From the NCBI GenBank assembly GCA_902771745.1, contig CACXYG010000101.1:1-5529 (forward strand): 5,529 bases of DNA, given 5' to 3'. The DNA is from an uncultured Erysipelotrichaceae bacterium. Its GTDB lineage: Bacteria > Bacillota_I > Bacilli_A > RFN20 > CAG-288. The position numbers and the translations under genes were made by a program. Positions 1 to 5,529 of the stretch are shown here, one piece after another. The notes under the pieces are model-generated. The model did no database searches. It had not been told where the DNA came from and worked only from the letters and a program-made list of their open reading frames with translations. Position 1 is the stretch's first letter, and each line of letters begins with the position of its first letter.

Positions 1-1
1 G

Positions 2-1405
2 CCTTTTTATATTCCAAAAAGTAATAGTAGAGTCTGCATCAAGGATGATACTATCATCTCTCCATTTAATACCACCATCAATACGAATATCTACCATTAT
101 GTGGGGGATTATTCTACTGATGCTCTAAAAGACATGGAAGAGGAAGTGAATTTCAAACTGTCCTATTATCATGCCTTAAGCGATCGTCATTACTCTTATA
201 CCTTAGATGGAAAAGATATCGTCAATGTAAAAACAATCAATGAAAGCTATGGTTTAGAAAAACCATTGGTTTTAGATGATTTTTTATATCATTTATTAAA
301 AGAAAGTTATCAGTTTACCCTTCATAGCCAAGGCAAGTACAACATGTTTCTCGGTAGCCTAAATGATATTTATGAAGAAAAATTTGATGAATTAGAAGAT
401 AATCAGACAATCCAAGAAAAAGTTTTCCAGGACATGTCTAATCTGCACTTTGCTTCTTTTGATAACGAAGAAAAATCCGCGATTCAAGAAGCGCTAGATC
501 AAATTCCAGTCAGCAAAAGTGAACTAGAAAGCATGCTGACATTTGATGATGAGACAAAAAGTGTTGTCTTTCATCAGATTTCTAGAGATGGTGTTGCCTT
601 AAAAGATGTAGAGATATCTCTTGGTGGGAATGCCAAAGGCTTTGCTACCGAAAAGATCACTTCTGATTTAAAAGAAGAATATCCTGGCATTTCTTTGATT
701 ATGAACTCAGGCACCTCCTCTATTAAGGCGGTTGGTCAAAGACCGGATAAAAAAGACTGGATTCTTCGTTATATCAACCCCGCTTATCAGGAATATCTCG
801 ATACTTATTCAAATCCTTATAACGATTATGAATTCACCATCTCCTATCCAGGAGAGTTTAATATCTCGACTTCTGGTAATTATGAAAGTTACTTCTATGA
901 GATACAAGAAGATAGTATGATCAAACGAAGTCATATTTTAGATGTGACCACGGGTTATAGCAACAACTACTTTGACCAGGTCTCCGTTTTTTTGAATGAT
1001 GCTGGTTTAGCAGATATGTATACCACTGCCTTGATGAATACTTCTTCTAAAGAAGAAGCTTCTTCTTTATTTACTTCGTTAAATGAAATCTATCAGCAAA
1101 CCGATGCGGAAATGATTCTTTCATATAAAGAATATAATGACGAATATTATTCGTATTCTTTAAATAGTTATCAACCGTTATCTGATAAAAAACTTCCGAT
1201 TGCCATATTAAAAGATGGAAGTGAATATTCCGGGGATTATTCTTCCCTTGATTTTAACGATATCGTCTCTTATAAAACCAGTTTAATAACCCCATTTAAA
1301 CAGGTCTATTACCTCAGTGATCATTTATATGAAAAAGCAAATATGATCACCACCAAGTTGAATAAACCTGATCATGTGATTACCGTTTTGAAGAAATTAA
1401 AATAG
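2..1405 (+). CDS. apbE: ApbE-like FAD:protein FMN transferase, 5' end outside window
   Basis: ApbE enzymes use FAD to attach FMN covalently to a Ser/Thr of target flavoproteins (RnfG/NqrC-like and FMN-binding-domain proteins), usually outside the membrane. The frame is open from base 2 to the TAG at 1403-1405 (467 residues visible). The first in-frame start is the GTG at 101, but the family-like segment PFNTTINTNIYHY is encoded before it, so GTG is internal and the true start, with any signal peptide or lipobox, lies left of the window. Family landmarks in order: LGGNAKGFA (620-646, usually LGGIAKGYA), NSGT then GQRPD (usually NLGG and G-x-x-PDG), STSGNYESYF, SHILDVTTG (929-955, usually SHIIDPRTG), and LADMYTTA (about 1007-1030), which keeps the Asp and the Thr four residues on that are linked to metal binding. 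The chain runs well past the usual ~330-350-residue family length, with a Tyr- and acid-rich tail of unknown role. No target flavoprotein is visible. Family assignment is firm; the activity is inferred. Confidence 0.85.
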   Translation, partial: PFYIPKSNSRVCIKDDTIISPFNTTINTNIYHYVGDYSTDALKDMEEEVNFKLSYYHALSDRHYSYTLDGKDIVNVKTINESYGLEKPLVLDDFLYHLLKESYQFTLHSQGKYNMFLGSLNDIYEEKFDELEDNQTIQEKVFQDMSNLHFASFDNEEKSAIQEALDQIPVSKSELESMLTFDDETKSVVFHQISRDGVALKDVEISLGGNAKGFATEKITSDLKEEYPGISLIMNSGTSSIKAVGQRPDKKDWILRYINPAYQEYLDTYSNPYNDYEFTISYPGEFNISTSGNYESYFYEIQEDSMIKRSHILDVTTGYSNNYFDQVSVFLNDAGLADMYTTALMNTSSKEEASSLFTSLNEIYQQTDAEMILSYKEYNDEYYSYSLNSYQPLSDKKLPIAILKDGSEYSGDYSSLDFNDIVSYKTSLITPFKQVYYLSDHLYEKANMITTKLNKPDHVITVLKKLK

Positions 1406-1421
1406 GAGCCTAAGCTCCTAT
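1402..1421 (-). terminator. Shared hairpin between convergent genes; likely operon terminator
   Basis: A perfect 8-bp inverted repeat (ATAGGAGC / GCTCCTAT) encloses a 4-base loop, CTAA on the + strand. Read on the - strand the stem is followed by TTTAATTTC (a run of four T counting the last stem base), a moderate intrinsic-terminator tail for the fatty acid operon. Read on the + strand it is followed by AATACTAAC, with no T run, so termination of the flavin transferase transcript here would be weaker. Both gene stop codons (TAG at 1403-1405 on + and TAG at 1420-1418 on -) lie within the two arms, leaving only 12 bases between them. Function is inferred from structure and position. Confidence 0.7.
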
Positions 1422-2149
1422 AATACTAACTTCGCTTTGGTGATGACGGTGTCATCGATTTTGGTGGTGAAGTACATGGTATTCTCTTTCTTGGTATATT
1501 CAATCAAGAGAGGTTCATTTTCTCTGGCTTCCTTGATGTAGTTGATCTCTAGTTCCTGGAAACGCAGATGACGTAATTCATCACTGTTGAGACAATTCAT
1601 GAAATATTTGATATAGGCGATATTGTTGAGATGGTTGGAATAATCAATATCGGTTGATTCTACCTTACAATGATAGAAGATGGTTGTGTCATCTTTATAA
1701 TGTCCATATTTTTCGAATAGACCATGCGTCGGTAATTCTTCATCGATGTTAAGCGTATTGAATTCTTCAAATTGACTTAATGGTCTTAGCGTTCTTTCTT
1801 TCATATCGATAGCGGAAATCTGGATATAGGAAGTGATCAAAGGTTCTTTTTCATTTTCACGATATAAACGAGTTCTTAAGAAGAAAGCAACACTGGATTT
1901 ACGGATGACTTCCACTTTGGAAAGAAGGTTATCACCTAAATGACAACGGTCATGGAAATAGATATGGTTTCTTAAGACAACTAATATGGCACCATATTTC
2001 TTGTTGAGAAAACCACCGGAAAGATGATTCTGTTCCAAAAATTTTGTGGTCGCATCTTCGATGATCTGCGCTAACGCTAAAAGAGTGACATGAAGACCGC
2101 TGTTGACTTGCGAATAACGGATTTCCGTCTTGGTTAGATATTCTTCCAT
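1418..2149 (-). CDS. Acyl-ACP thioesterase (FatA/FatB-like, double hot-dog)
   Basis: Predicted to hydrolyse acyl-ACP to free fatty acid and ACP in the cytoplasm, ending chain growth. The 243 residues fit the bacterial form of the family: an N-terminal hot-dog domain (about 5-125) with a long helix near 20-40, and a C-terminal hot-dog domain (about 155-243). The signature STDIDYSNHLNN (165-176) matches the plant motif D-L-D-M-N-Q-H-V-N-N. As I recall the plant FatB active site (D-x-N-x-H, then E-C 34-35 residues after the His), the equivalents are Asp169, Ser171, His173, Glu207 and Ala208: Asp, His and Glu are kept at the same spacing, while Asn is Ser and Cys is Ala. The ATG at 2149 follows an AAGGA ribosome site by 6 bases and lies inside the 3' end of birA (16-base overlap). 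It is the last gene of the fatty acid operon. Chain-length preference cannot be read from sequence. Confidence 0.87.
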   Translation of the reverse strand: MEEYLTKTEIRYSQVNSGLHVTLLALAQIIEDATTKFLEQNHLSGGFLNKKYGAILVVLRNHIYFHDRCHLGDNLLSKVEVIRKSSVAFFLRTRLYRENEKEPLITSYIQISAIDMKERTLRPLSQFEEFNTLNIDEELPTHGLFEKYGHYKDDTTIFYHCKVESTDIDYSNHLNNIAYIKYFMNCLNSDELRHLRFQELEINYIKEARENEPLLIEYTKKENTMYFTTKIDDTVITKAKLVL

Positions 2150-2856
2150 TCTGAATCCTTTAAAGATTGTTTGATATTGATTTCATCTGATTTGATGATT
2201 CTGTTTTTCTTTTGTTTGTCACTAGCAATAATATAACCTTCTTTGGAAAAAGAGACAACTTTGAGTGTCTTTCCTTCAAAATCAATCCATCGATTATAGA
2301 TGAGATTATTCTTTGTGTATTCTTCCAGGATAGAAGCAAAAGGCTGTTTCTTTAGTAAAGAGAGTTCTTCTAAAACTTCCTCTAACAACATCATTTTATC
2401 CTTGATGCCATAAGAGAAAAGCCCAACACCATTGACACTATCCTTATTCGTCATATTGATACCAATACCGATGATACACGCCTTAAAAGAAGCACCAGCA
2501 TAGATATCTTCAATCAAGATACCACAGACTTTCTTGTTATCGATATAGACATCATTGGGCCATTTGATGAAGGCTTTGATATGATGCTTTCTTAATACGG
2601 ACATGACCGCCAAAGGGGCTAAGATTTCATAGCGCTCACGCTGGTAGGTCAAAATGCTGAAACATAAGTCCTGATCATTTTCCCACTTGCGGATATAACG
2701 ACCTCTGCCAGCACTCTGATAATCTGCCTGTAAGACAGAACAATCAGGATAAAACTCATAATTGTTCTTGAAATAAGTGTTGGTAGAATCGATATCAGAG
2801 ACGTGATAAAGAGAAAACTCAGCGATGTTATAAAGGTGTTTTATATCAAATTCCAT
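2134..2856 (-). CDS. birA: Biotin--[acetyl-CoA-carboxylase] ligase, no DNA-binding domain
   Basis: Activates biotin with ATP to biotinyl-5'-AMP and transfers it to the lysine of the AccB biotin carrier, making acetyl-CoA carboxylase active. The 240 residues begin directly with the catalytic domain: STN (24-26), Q47 and the nucleotide loop GRGRYIRKW (50-58), KWPND (98-102), KVCGILIE (109-116) with Lys109 at the biotin-contacting lysine position of E. coli BirA, and GIGIN (130-134). A small C-terminal domain follows (about 193-230, starting FEGKTLKVV). There is no N-terminal helix-turn-helix, so this is a group I enzyme and should not act as the biotin operon repressor. The loop has Tyr-Ile where E. 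coli has Arg-Gly. The ATG lies 2 bases after the fabD stop with no clear ribosome site, so it is probably translated by coupling to fabD. Its place beside accA and accD fits its substrate being AccB, which is not in the window. Confidence 0.93.
   Translation of the reverse strand: MEFDIKHLYNIAEFSLYHVSDIDSTNTYFKNNYEFYPDCSVLQADYQSAGRGRYIRKWENDQDLCFSILTYQRERYEILAPLAVMSVLRKHHIKAFIKWPNDVYIDNKKVCGILIEDIYAGASFKACIIGIGINMTNKDSVNGVGLFSYGIKDKMMLLEEVLEELSLLKKQPFASILEEYTKNNLIYNRWIDFEGKTLKVVSFSKEGYIIASDKQKKNRIIKSDEINIKQSLKDSEWKNI
2156..2160 (-). promoter_or_regulatory. Ribosome binding site of the thioesterase gene
   Basis: AAGGA on the - strand (within AAAGGATT) sits 6 bases before the ATG at 2149 and inside the birA coding sequence. 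It supports the ATG at 2149 as the start and suggests the thioesterase has its own initiation despite overlapping birA. Confidence 0.7.
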
Positions 2857-2861
2857 CGTTA
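2854..2861 (-). promoter_or_regulatory. fabD/birA coupling junction
   Basis: On the - strand the fabD stop TAA (2861-2859) is followed after two bases (CG) by the birA ATG (2856-2854). The 24 bases before the ATG (TGCGTTAAGTCAG and following) contain no good match to AGGAGG, so reinitiation by ribosomes finishing fabD is the likely way birA is translated. This is inferred from spacing only. Confidence 0.5.
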
Positions 2862-3764
2862 TAACAACTGACTTAACGCATCATTATAGGAAGCGAAGTC
2901 GGAGACGTTGATGATCGTGACAGGAGTGGTCGCTGTCTTTCTGACAAATCCAGATAAGGTCTTGCCTGGACCGATTTCGACAAACGTATCAACACCCTGA
3001 GCTAAAAGATACTTGATAGAATCTTCAAAGTAGACAGAGTGACAGATCTGTTCCTGAAGAATATCGTTTAACGGTCTATCTTCTTCATGACCAGAGACGT
3101 TATAGATCATGGTGTATTCTGGCTTATGAGGTGTGAATCTGTCTAAGACTGTTCTCAATTCCTTAGAAGCGTCGTTGAGCAAGGAACAATGGAAAGCACC
3201 AGAGACATTAAGCGGAATGGTTCTTCTGCACTTACCGATCAAAAGCTGGCAGGCTTCCTTGATACCTTCATTGTCACCAGTGATAACAATTTGACCAGGA
3301 CAGTTGTAGTTGGCAATTTCCGCAACACCAGATTTCACCTGAGCTAAACAATCAAGAATAACTTCTCTATCCGCACCGATAACAGCAGCCATAGTCGTTG
3401 TGCCAAGCGGTAAAGCTTCTTGCATGATACGACCGCGGTTGGTGATGATTTCAATAGCGTCTTTTAAAGACCAGGTGTTACCAAAAGCAAGAGCGGTATA
3501 TTCACCAAGAGATAAACCACAGGTGTATTCAGGGACAATGCCCTTTTCCTTTAAAGCGGAAGCGATGGCATAACCGGTTAAAAGCATAGCCTTTTGGGCA
3601 TAGGCAGTCTGGTTGATGACACCATCCTTATCCTCAAAGCATAAAGCCTTGATATCTTCAAACTGGTCATAGATGGCTTTGACAGAATCTAAATTGTCAT
3701 ACATGTCTTTACCCATGCCGACAGCCTGGGCGCCCTGACCTGCAAATAAAAATGCAATTTTCAT
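2859..3764 (-). CDS. fabD: Malonyl-CoA:ACP transacylase
   Basis: Transfers malonyl from malonyl-CoA to acyl carrier protein, supplying the two-carbon donor for FASII elongation in the cytoplasm. The 301 residues match the usual ~305-310. Motifs in order: FLFAGQGAQ (5-13; Gln10 at the oxyanion position), GLSLGEYTA (83-91) with nucleophile Ser85, R-G-R-x-M-Q (110-115) with Arg110 at the malonyl carboxylate-binding position, NYNCPGQIVITG (152-163), GAFHCSLL (189-196) with catalytic His192, and VEIGPGKTLSGF (262-273). GLSLGEY instead of GHSLGEY is common in Firmicutes. The loop before the nucleophile is slightly short, and the usual TQPA reads AQKA (56-59). The ATG at 3764 has a strong AGGAG site 6 bases upstream; the gap to accA is 9 bases. 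It receives the product of the carboxylase encoded just upstream. Identification is secure. Confidence 0.97.
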   Translation of the reverse strand: MKIAFLFAGQGAQAVGMGKDMYDNLDSVKAIYDQFEDIKALCFEDKDGVINQTAYAQKAMLLTGYAIASALKEKGIVPEYTCGLSLGEYTALAFGNTWSLKDAIEIITNRGRIMQEALPLGTTTMAAVIGADREVILDCLAQVKSGVAEIANYNCPGQIVITGDNEGIKEACQLLIGKCRRTIPLNVSGAFHCSLLNDASKELRTVLDRFTPHKPEYTMIYNVSGHEEDRPLNDILQEQICHSVYFEDSIKYLLAQGVDTFVEIGPGKTLSGFVRKTATTPVTIINVSDFASYNDALSQLL

Positions 3765-3770
3765 AATGTT

Positions 3771-3775
3771 CTCCT
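3771..3775 (-). promoter_or_regulatory. Strong ribosome binding site of fabD
   Basis: AGGAG on the - strand, 6 bases before the fabD ATG, is the best Shine-Dalgarno match in the operon segment. It overlaps the accA stop codon (TAGGAG), so ribosomes ending accA stop on the fabD initiation site. It fixes the fabD start at 3764. Confidence 0.85.
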
Positions 3776-4691
3776 ATTGACCGATACAACGGTATTTCTG
3801 ATAACGATTCTCTAATAAGGTTGTCTCATCCGTAGAAGATAGTTCTTCGACTTTCTTGATGAGGATTTCTTTTAAGTTGCTAGCGTATTCTAAAGAGACA
3901 TATCTAAGACCACCCAGAGGCTCCTTGATGATTTCATCGACGATGCCATAATTCTTCAGGTCATGAGAAGTCATCTTCATATAGTTGACTGCTTCTTCTG
4001 GCTTAATGGCACCCTTAAAGAGAATTGAGGAGAAACCTTCTGGAGATAATACGGAATAGACGGCGTTTTCAAACATGTAGATATAATCAGAGACCGTCAG
4101 AGCCAAAGCACCACCGCTACCGCCTTCGGATAAGACGATAGAGATGACCGGAGTCTTCAACTTAGAAAACTCCATCAAGTTTTCCGCAATCGCACGGGCC
4201 TGACCTCTTTCTTCCGCACCCTTACCAGGATAAGCACCGCTGGTATCGACAATGCAGATGATCGGACGATGGAACTTCTCCGCTTCTTTGGCAAGACGAA
4301 GAGTCTTTCTGAAGCCTTCTGGAGAAGTCATGCCGAAGTTGCGCTTGATCTTCTCAGCGGTATCACTGCCTTTGGCCTGAGCCAAAACGGTGACTGGAAT
4401 ATCACCTAGATAACCAAGACCAGAGATGATAGCGGCATCATCGGCGTAATACTGATCACCATGGAGTTCATAAAACTCGGTGAAGAGATGGGAAATCAAA
4501 GTGCGAGCCTTGATTCTTTTATCGCTTCTGGCGATACACACTCTATCCCAAGGAGTGAGATTAGAGTAGGTATCTAACTTTAACTGCTTTAATTCTTTTT
4601 TCTTTTCTTCGTAAGCTTCGTCAGTAGGATTTAAGGTCAGTAATTCCTGTTCCAAAGCTTCGATTTTCATTTCATTTTCTTCTAAGATCAT
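3774..4691 (-). CDS. accA: Acetyl-CoA carboxylase carboxyltransferase subunit alpha
   Basis: With AccD forms the alpha2-beta2 carboxyltransferase that moves the carboxyl group from carboxybiotin on AccB to acetyl-CoA, giving malonyl-CoA, the committed step of fatty acid synthesis. At 305 residues it has the charged helical N-terminus of the family (about 8-50, rich in Glu/Lys) and then the crotonase-like fold: FTEFYELHGDQ (70-80), IKRNFGMTSPEGFRK (115-129), DTSGAYPGKGAEERGQA (149-165), LSEGGSGGALAL (187-198) and VLSPEGFSSILFK (214-226), ending LLENRYQKYR. The ATG at 4691 overlaps the accD stop by one base (TAATG) with no clear ribosome site. A second ATG at residue 8 (4670) follows the purine run AGAAGAAAA and could be the real start; the first seven residues (MILEENE) are not typical of the family. 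Only AccA and AccD are visible; AccB and AccC must be encoded elsewhere, probably to the right. Confidence 0.98.
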   Translation of the reverse strand: MILEENEMKIEALEQELLTLNPTDEAYEEKKKELKQLKLDTYSNLTPWDRVCIARSDKRIKARTLISHLFTEFYELHGDQYYADDAAIISGLGYLGDIPVTVLAQAKGSDTAEKIKRNFGMTSPEGFRKTLRLAKEAEKFHRPIICIVDTSGAYPGKGAEERGQARAIAENLMEFSKLKTPVISIVLSEGGSGGALALTVSDYIYMFENAVYSVLSPEGFSSILFKGAIKPEEAVNYMKMTSHDLKNYGIVDEIIKEPLGGLRYVSLEYASNLKEILIKKVEELSSTDETTLLENRYQKYRCIGQ

Positions 4692-4693
4692 TA
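4689..4693 (-). promoter_or_regulatory. TAATG stop/start overlap coupling accD to accA
   Basis: On the - strand the accD TAA and accA ATG share one base (TAATG). The preceding bases (CATAATTACAGA) hold no Shine-Dalgarno match. Termination-reinitiation here would keep the two carboxyltransferase subunits close to equal amounts, as needed for an alpha2-beta2 complex. The mechanism is inferred from the arrangement. Confidence 0.55.
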
Positions 4694-5529
4694 TCTGTAA
4701 TTATGAAGCTTTAACAAGAGACTTAACGTCTTCTTCATATCCTTTCTTTCTACGATGCTATCGACATAACCTTTGTTGAGCAAGAACTCCGCCGACTGGA
4801 AGTCTTTAGGAAGAGTTTCCTTGATGGTCTGCTCAATAACTCTCTTACCAGCAAAACCGATCAAGGCTTTGGGTTCCGCAAGAGTGATATCGGCAAGAGA
4901 AGCAAAAGACGCCGAGACACCACCGGTGGTAGGATCGGTTAAAACGGAGATATAGAGTTCTTTATCTTTCAATCTGCCGATGGCTTCGCTCGTCTTAGCC
5001 ATCTGGAACAAGGAGATGACACCTTCTTGCATTCTTGCACCACCAGAACAGGTAAAGAGAATTAATGGCTTATGTTCCTTTAAGGCTTTTTCCGCTAAAA
5101 GAGCAACTCTCTCACCACAGATAGAACCCATACTACCCATCATGAAATAAGAATCCATGACACCGACAAGCGCCTTGATGCCATTGATTTTACCATCAAC
5201 ACAAATGATGGATTCATCATCGCCAGAAGACTCTTTGGCTTTGGCTAATTTGTTCTGATAGTCCGGGAAGTCAAGATGCTTTTCTTCCATGTCCGTAAAT
5301 AAGACTTCATAACCTTCATCCATGACTTCTCTCAGTCTTTCCTTGGCGTGAAGTCTGGCGTGATGACCACAACTTGGACAGACATATAAAGCGGAAGTAT
5401 ATTCCTCACTTACCAAAGTCTTTCCACAATGTGGGCAGACAACCAAAAAGCCTTCCGGAATATCAATCGGTTTGGATTGGATTTCCGGTTTACGAACTTG
5501 GAGGTTTTCCAATGCGCTGTTGAACTCTC
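4691..5529 (-). CDS. accD: Acetyl-CoA carboxylase carboxyltransferase subunit beta, start probably outside window
   Basis: Beta subunit of the carboxyltransferase, partner of AccA, carrying the family's zinc ribbon. Numbering from the TTG at 5512: zinc ligands Cys26-PHC29 and Cys45-PSC48, then the crotonase-like domain with MGSMGSICGE (125-134), CSGGARMQEG (155-164), TDPTTGGVSASFA (192-204) and FAGKRVIEQT (220-229). From TTG it has 273 residues, near the usual 280-300. The frame stays open to the right edge (residues EFNSAL before ENLQVRKP), with no ATG or GTG and no ribosome site at proper spacing before the TTG, so the true start probably lies a few codons beyond the window. If TTG is the start, the gene is 4691-5512. 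It is the first visible gene of the operon; accC usually precedes it in Firmicutes, but that cannot be seen here. Confidence 0.97.
   Translation of the reverse strand, partial: EFNSALENLQVRKPEIQSKPIDIPEGFLVVCPHCGKTLVSEEYTSALYVCPSCGHHARLHAKERLREVMDEGYEVLFTDMEEKHLDFPDYQNKLAKAKESSGDDESIICVDGKINGIKALVGVMDSYFMMGSMGSICGERVALLAEKALKEHKPLILFTCSGGARMQEGVISLFQMAKTSEAIGRLKDKELYISVLTDPTTGGVSASFASLADITLAEPKALIGFAGKRVIEQTIKETLPKDFQSAEFLLNKGYVDSIVERKDMKKTLSLLLKLHNYR

Larger units (their letters stand above)
1418..5529 (-). other. Distal segment of FASII operon: accD-accA-fabD-birA-thioesterase
   Basis: Five same-strand genes are joined by overlaps of 1 (accD/accA) and 16 bases (birA/thioesterase) and gaps of 9 (accA/fabD) and 2 bases (fabD/birA). 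No gap is large enough for a conventional promoter or terminator, so cotranscription is likely, ending at the hairpin at 1402-1421. The operon promoter and any FapR or FabT operator would be right of the window; I see neither inside it. Confidence 0.85.

Noticed and set aside
101..103. GTG as the true start of the ApbE-like gene
   Set aside because: The frame is open to base 2 and encodes family-like residues before the GTG, so the gene begins outside the window.
732..920. 62-codon + strand open frame
   Set aside because: It lies wholly inside the flavin transferase gene in another frame and shows no family motif or ribosome site; the main frame is clearly the real one.
2134..2856. BirA as a transcriptional repressor of biotin genes
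   Set aside because: The protein starts directly in the catalytic domain and has no N-terminal helix-turn-helix.
4773..4955. 60-codon + strand open frame antisense to accD
   Set aside because: It is opposite the conserved accD catalytic region, whose protein motifs explain the sequence, and it has no recognisable product.
5490..5528. Possible end of accC overlapping the accD N-terminus (frame ending TAA at 5492-5490)
   Set aside because: The encoded end (RVQQRIGKPPSS) does not resemble AccC C-termini that I know, and too little sequence is present to assign it.
1..5529. Mobile element, CRISPR, RNA gene or novel system
   Set aside because: No terminal repeats, transposase, repeat array or tRNA/rRNA-like structure was seen; nearly every base is accounted for by recognised housekeeping genes.

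Overview
The window looks like part of the chromosome of a low-to-moderate GC Bacillota (Firmicutes). The acetyl-CoA carboxylase subunits and FabD resemble those of streptococci and related Firmicutes, and all genes read full length in the standard code. A member of the Erysipelotrichales or a neighbouring lineage is my best guess, but it is only a guess: there is no 16S or other marker here. All six genes stop with TAA or TAG, and none with TGA.

Layout. On the + strand, positions 2-1405 hold the 3' part of one gene for an ApbE-type flavin transferase; its N-terminus lies left of the window. On the - strand, reading from right to left, lies the distal part of a type II fatty acid synthesis (FASII) operon: accD (partial at the right edge), accA, fabD, a biotin-protein ligase (birA) and an acyl-ACP thioesterase. 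The five genes are packed with overlaps of 1 and 16 bases and gaps of 2 and 9 bases, so they are very likely one transcript. Its promoter, and probably accB, accC and other fab genes, lie to the right of the window. The + strand gene and the operon converge on a shared palindromic hairpin at 1402-1421 that contains both stop codons and probably acts as the operon's terminator.

How the genes work together. AccA and AccD form the carboxyltransferase half of acetyl-CoA carboxylase and make malonyl-CoA from acetyl-CoA, using CO2 carried on biotinylated AccB. BirA attaches that biotin to AccB. FabD moves the malonyl group to acyl carrier protein to feed chain elongation. The thioesterase at the end of the operon can release finished acyl chains from ACP as free fatty acids. 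The segment therefore covers malonyl supply, cofactor loading of the carboxylase and chain release. The ApbE-like gene is not visibly linked to this pathway.

Overall this is a fairly ordinary housekeeping region. The points worth a second look are the double-stop-codon terminator palindrome, the altered active-site positions in the thioesterase, the long C-terminal tail of the ApbE-like protein, and the presence of birA and a thioesterase in the operon. I see no mobile element, CRISPR array, RNA gene or defence system, and no gene-free stretch over 300 bases.
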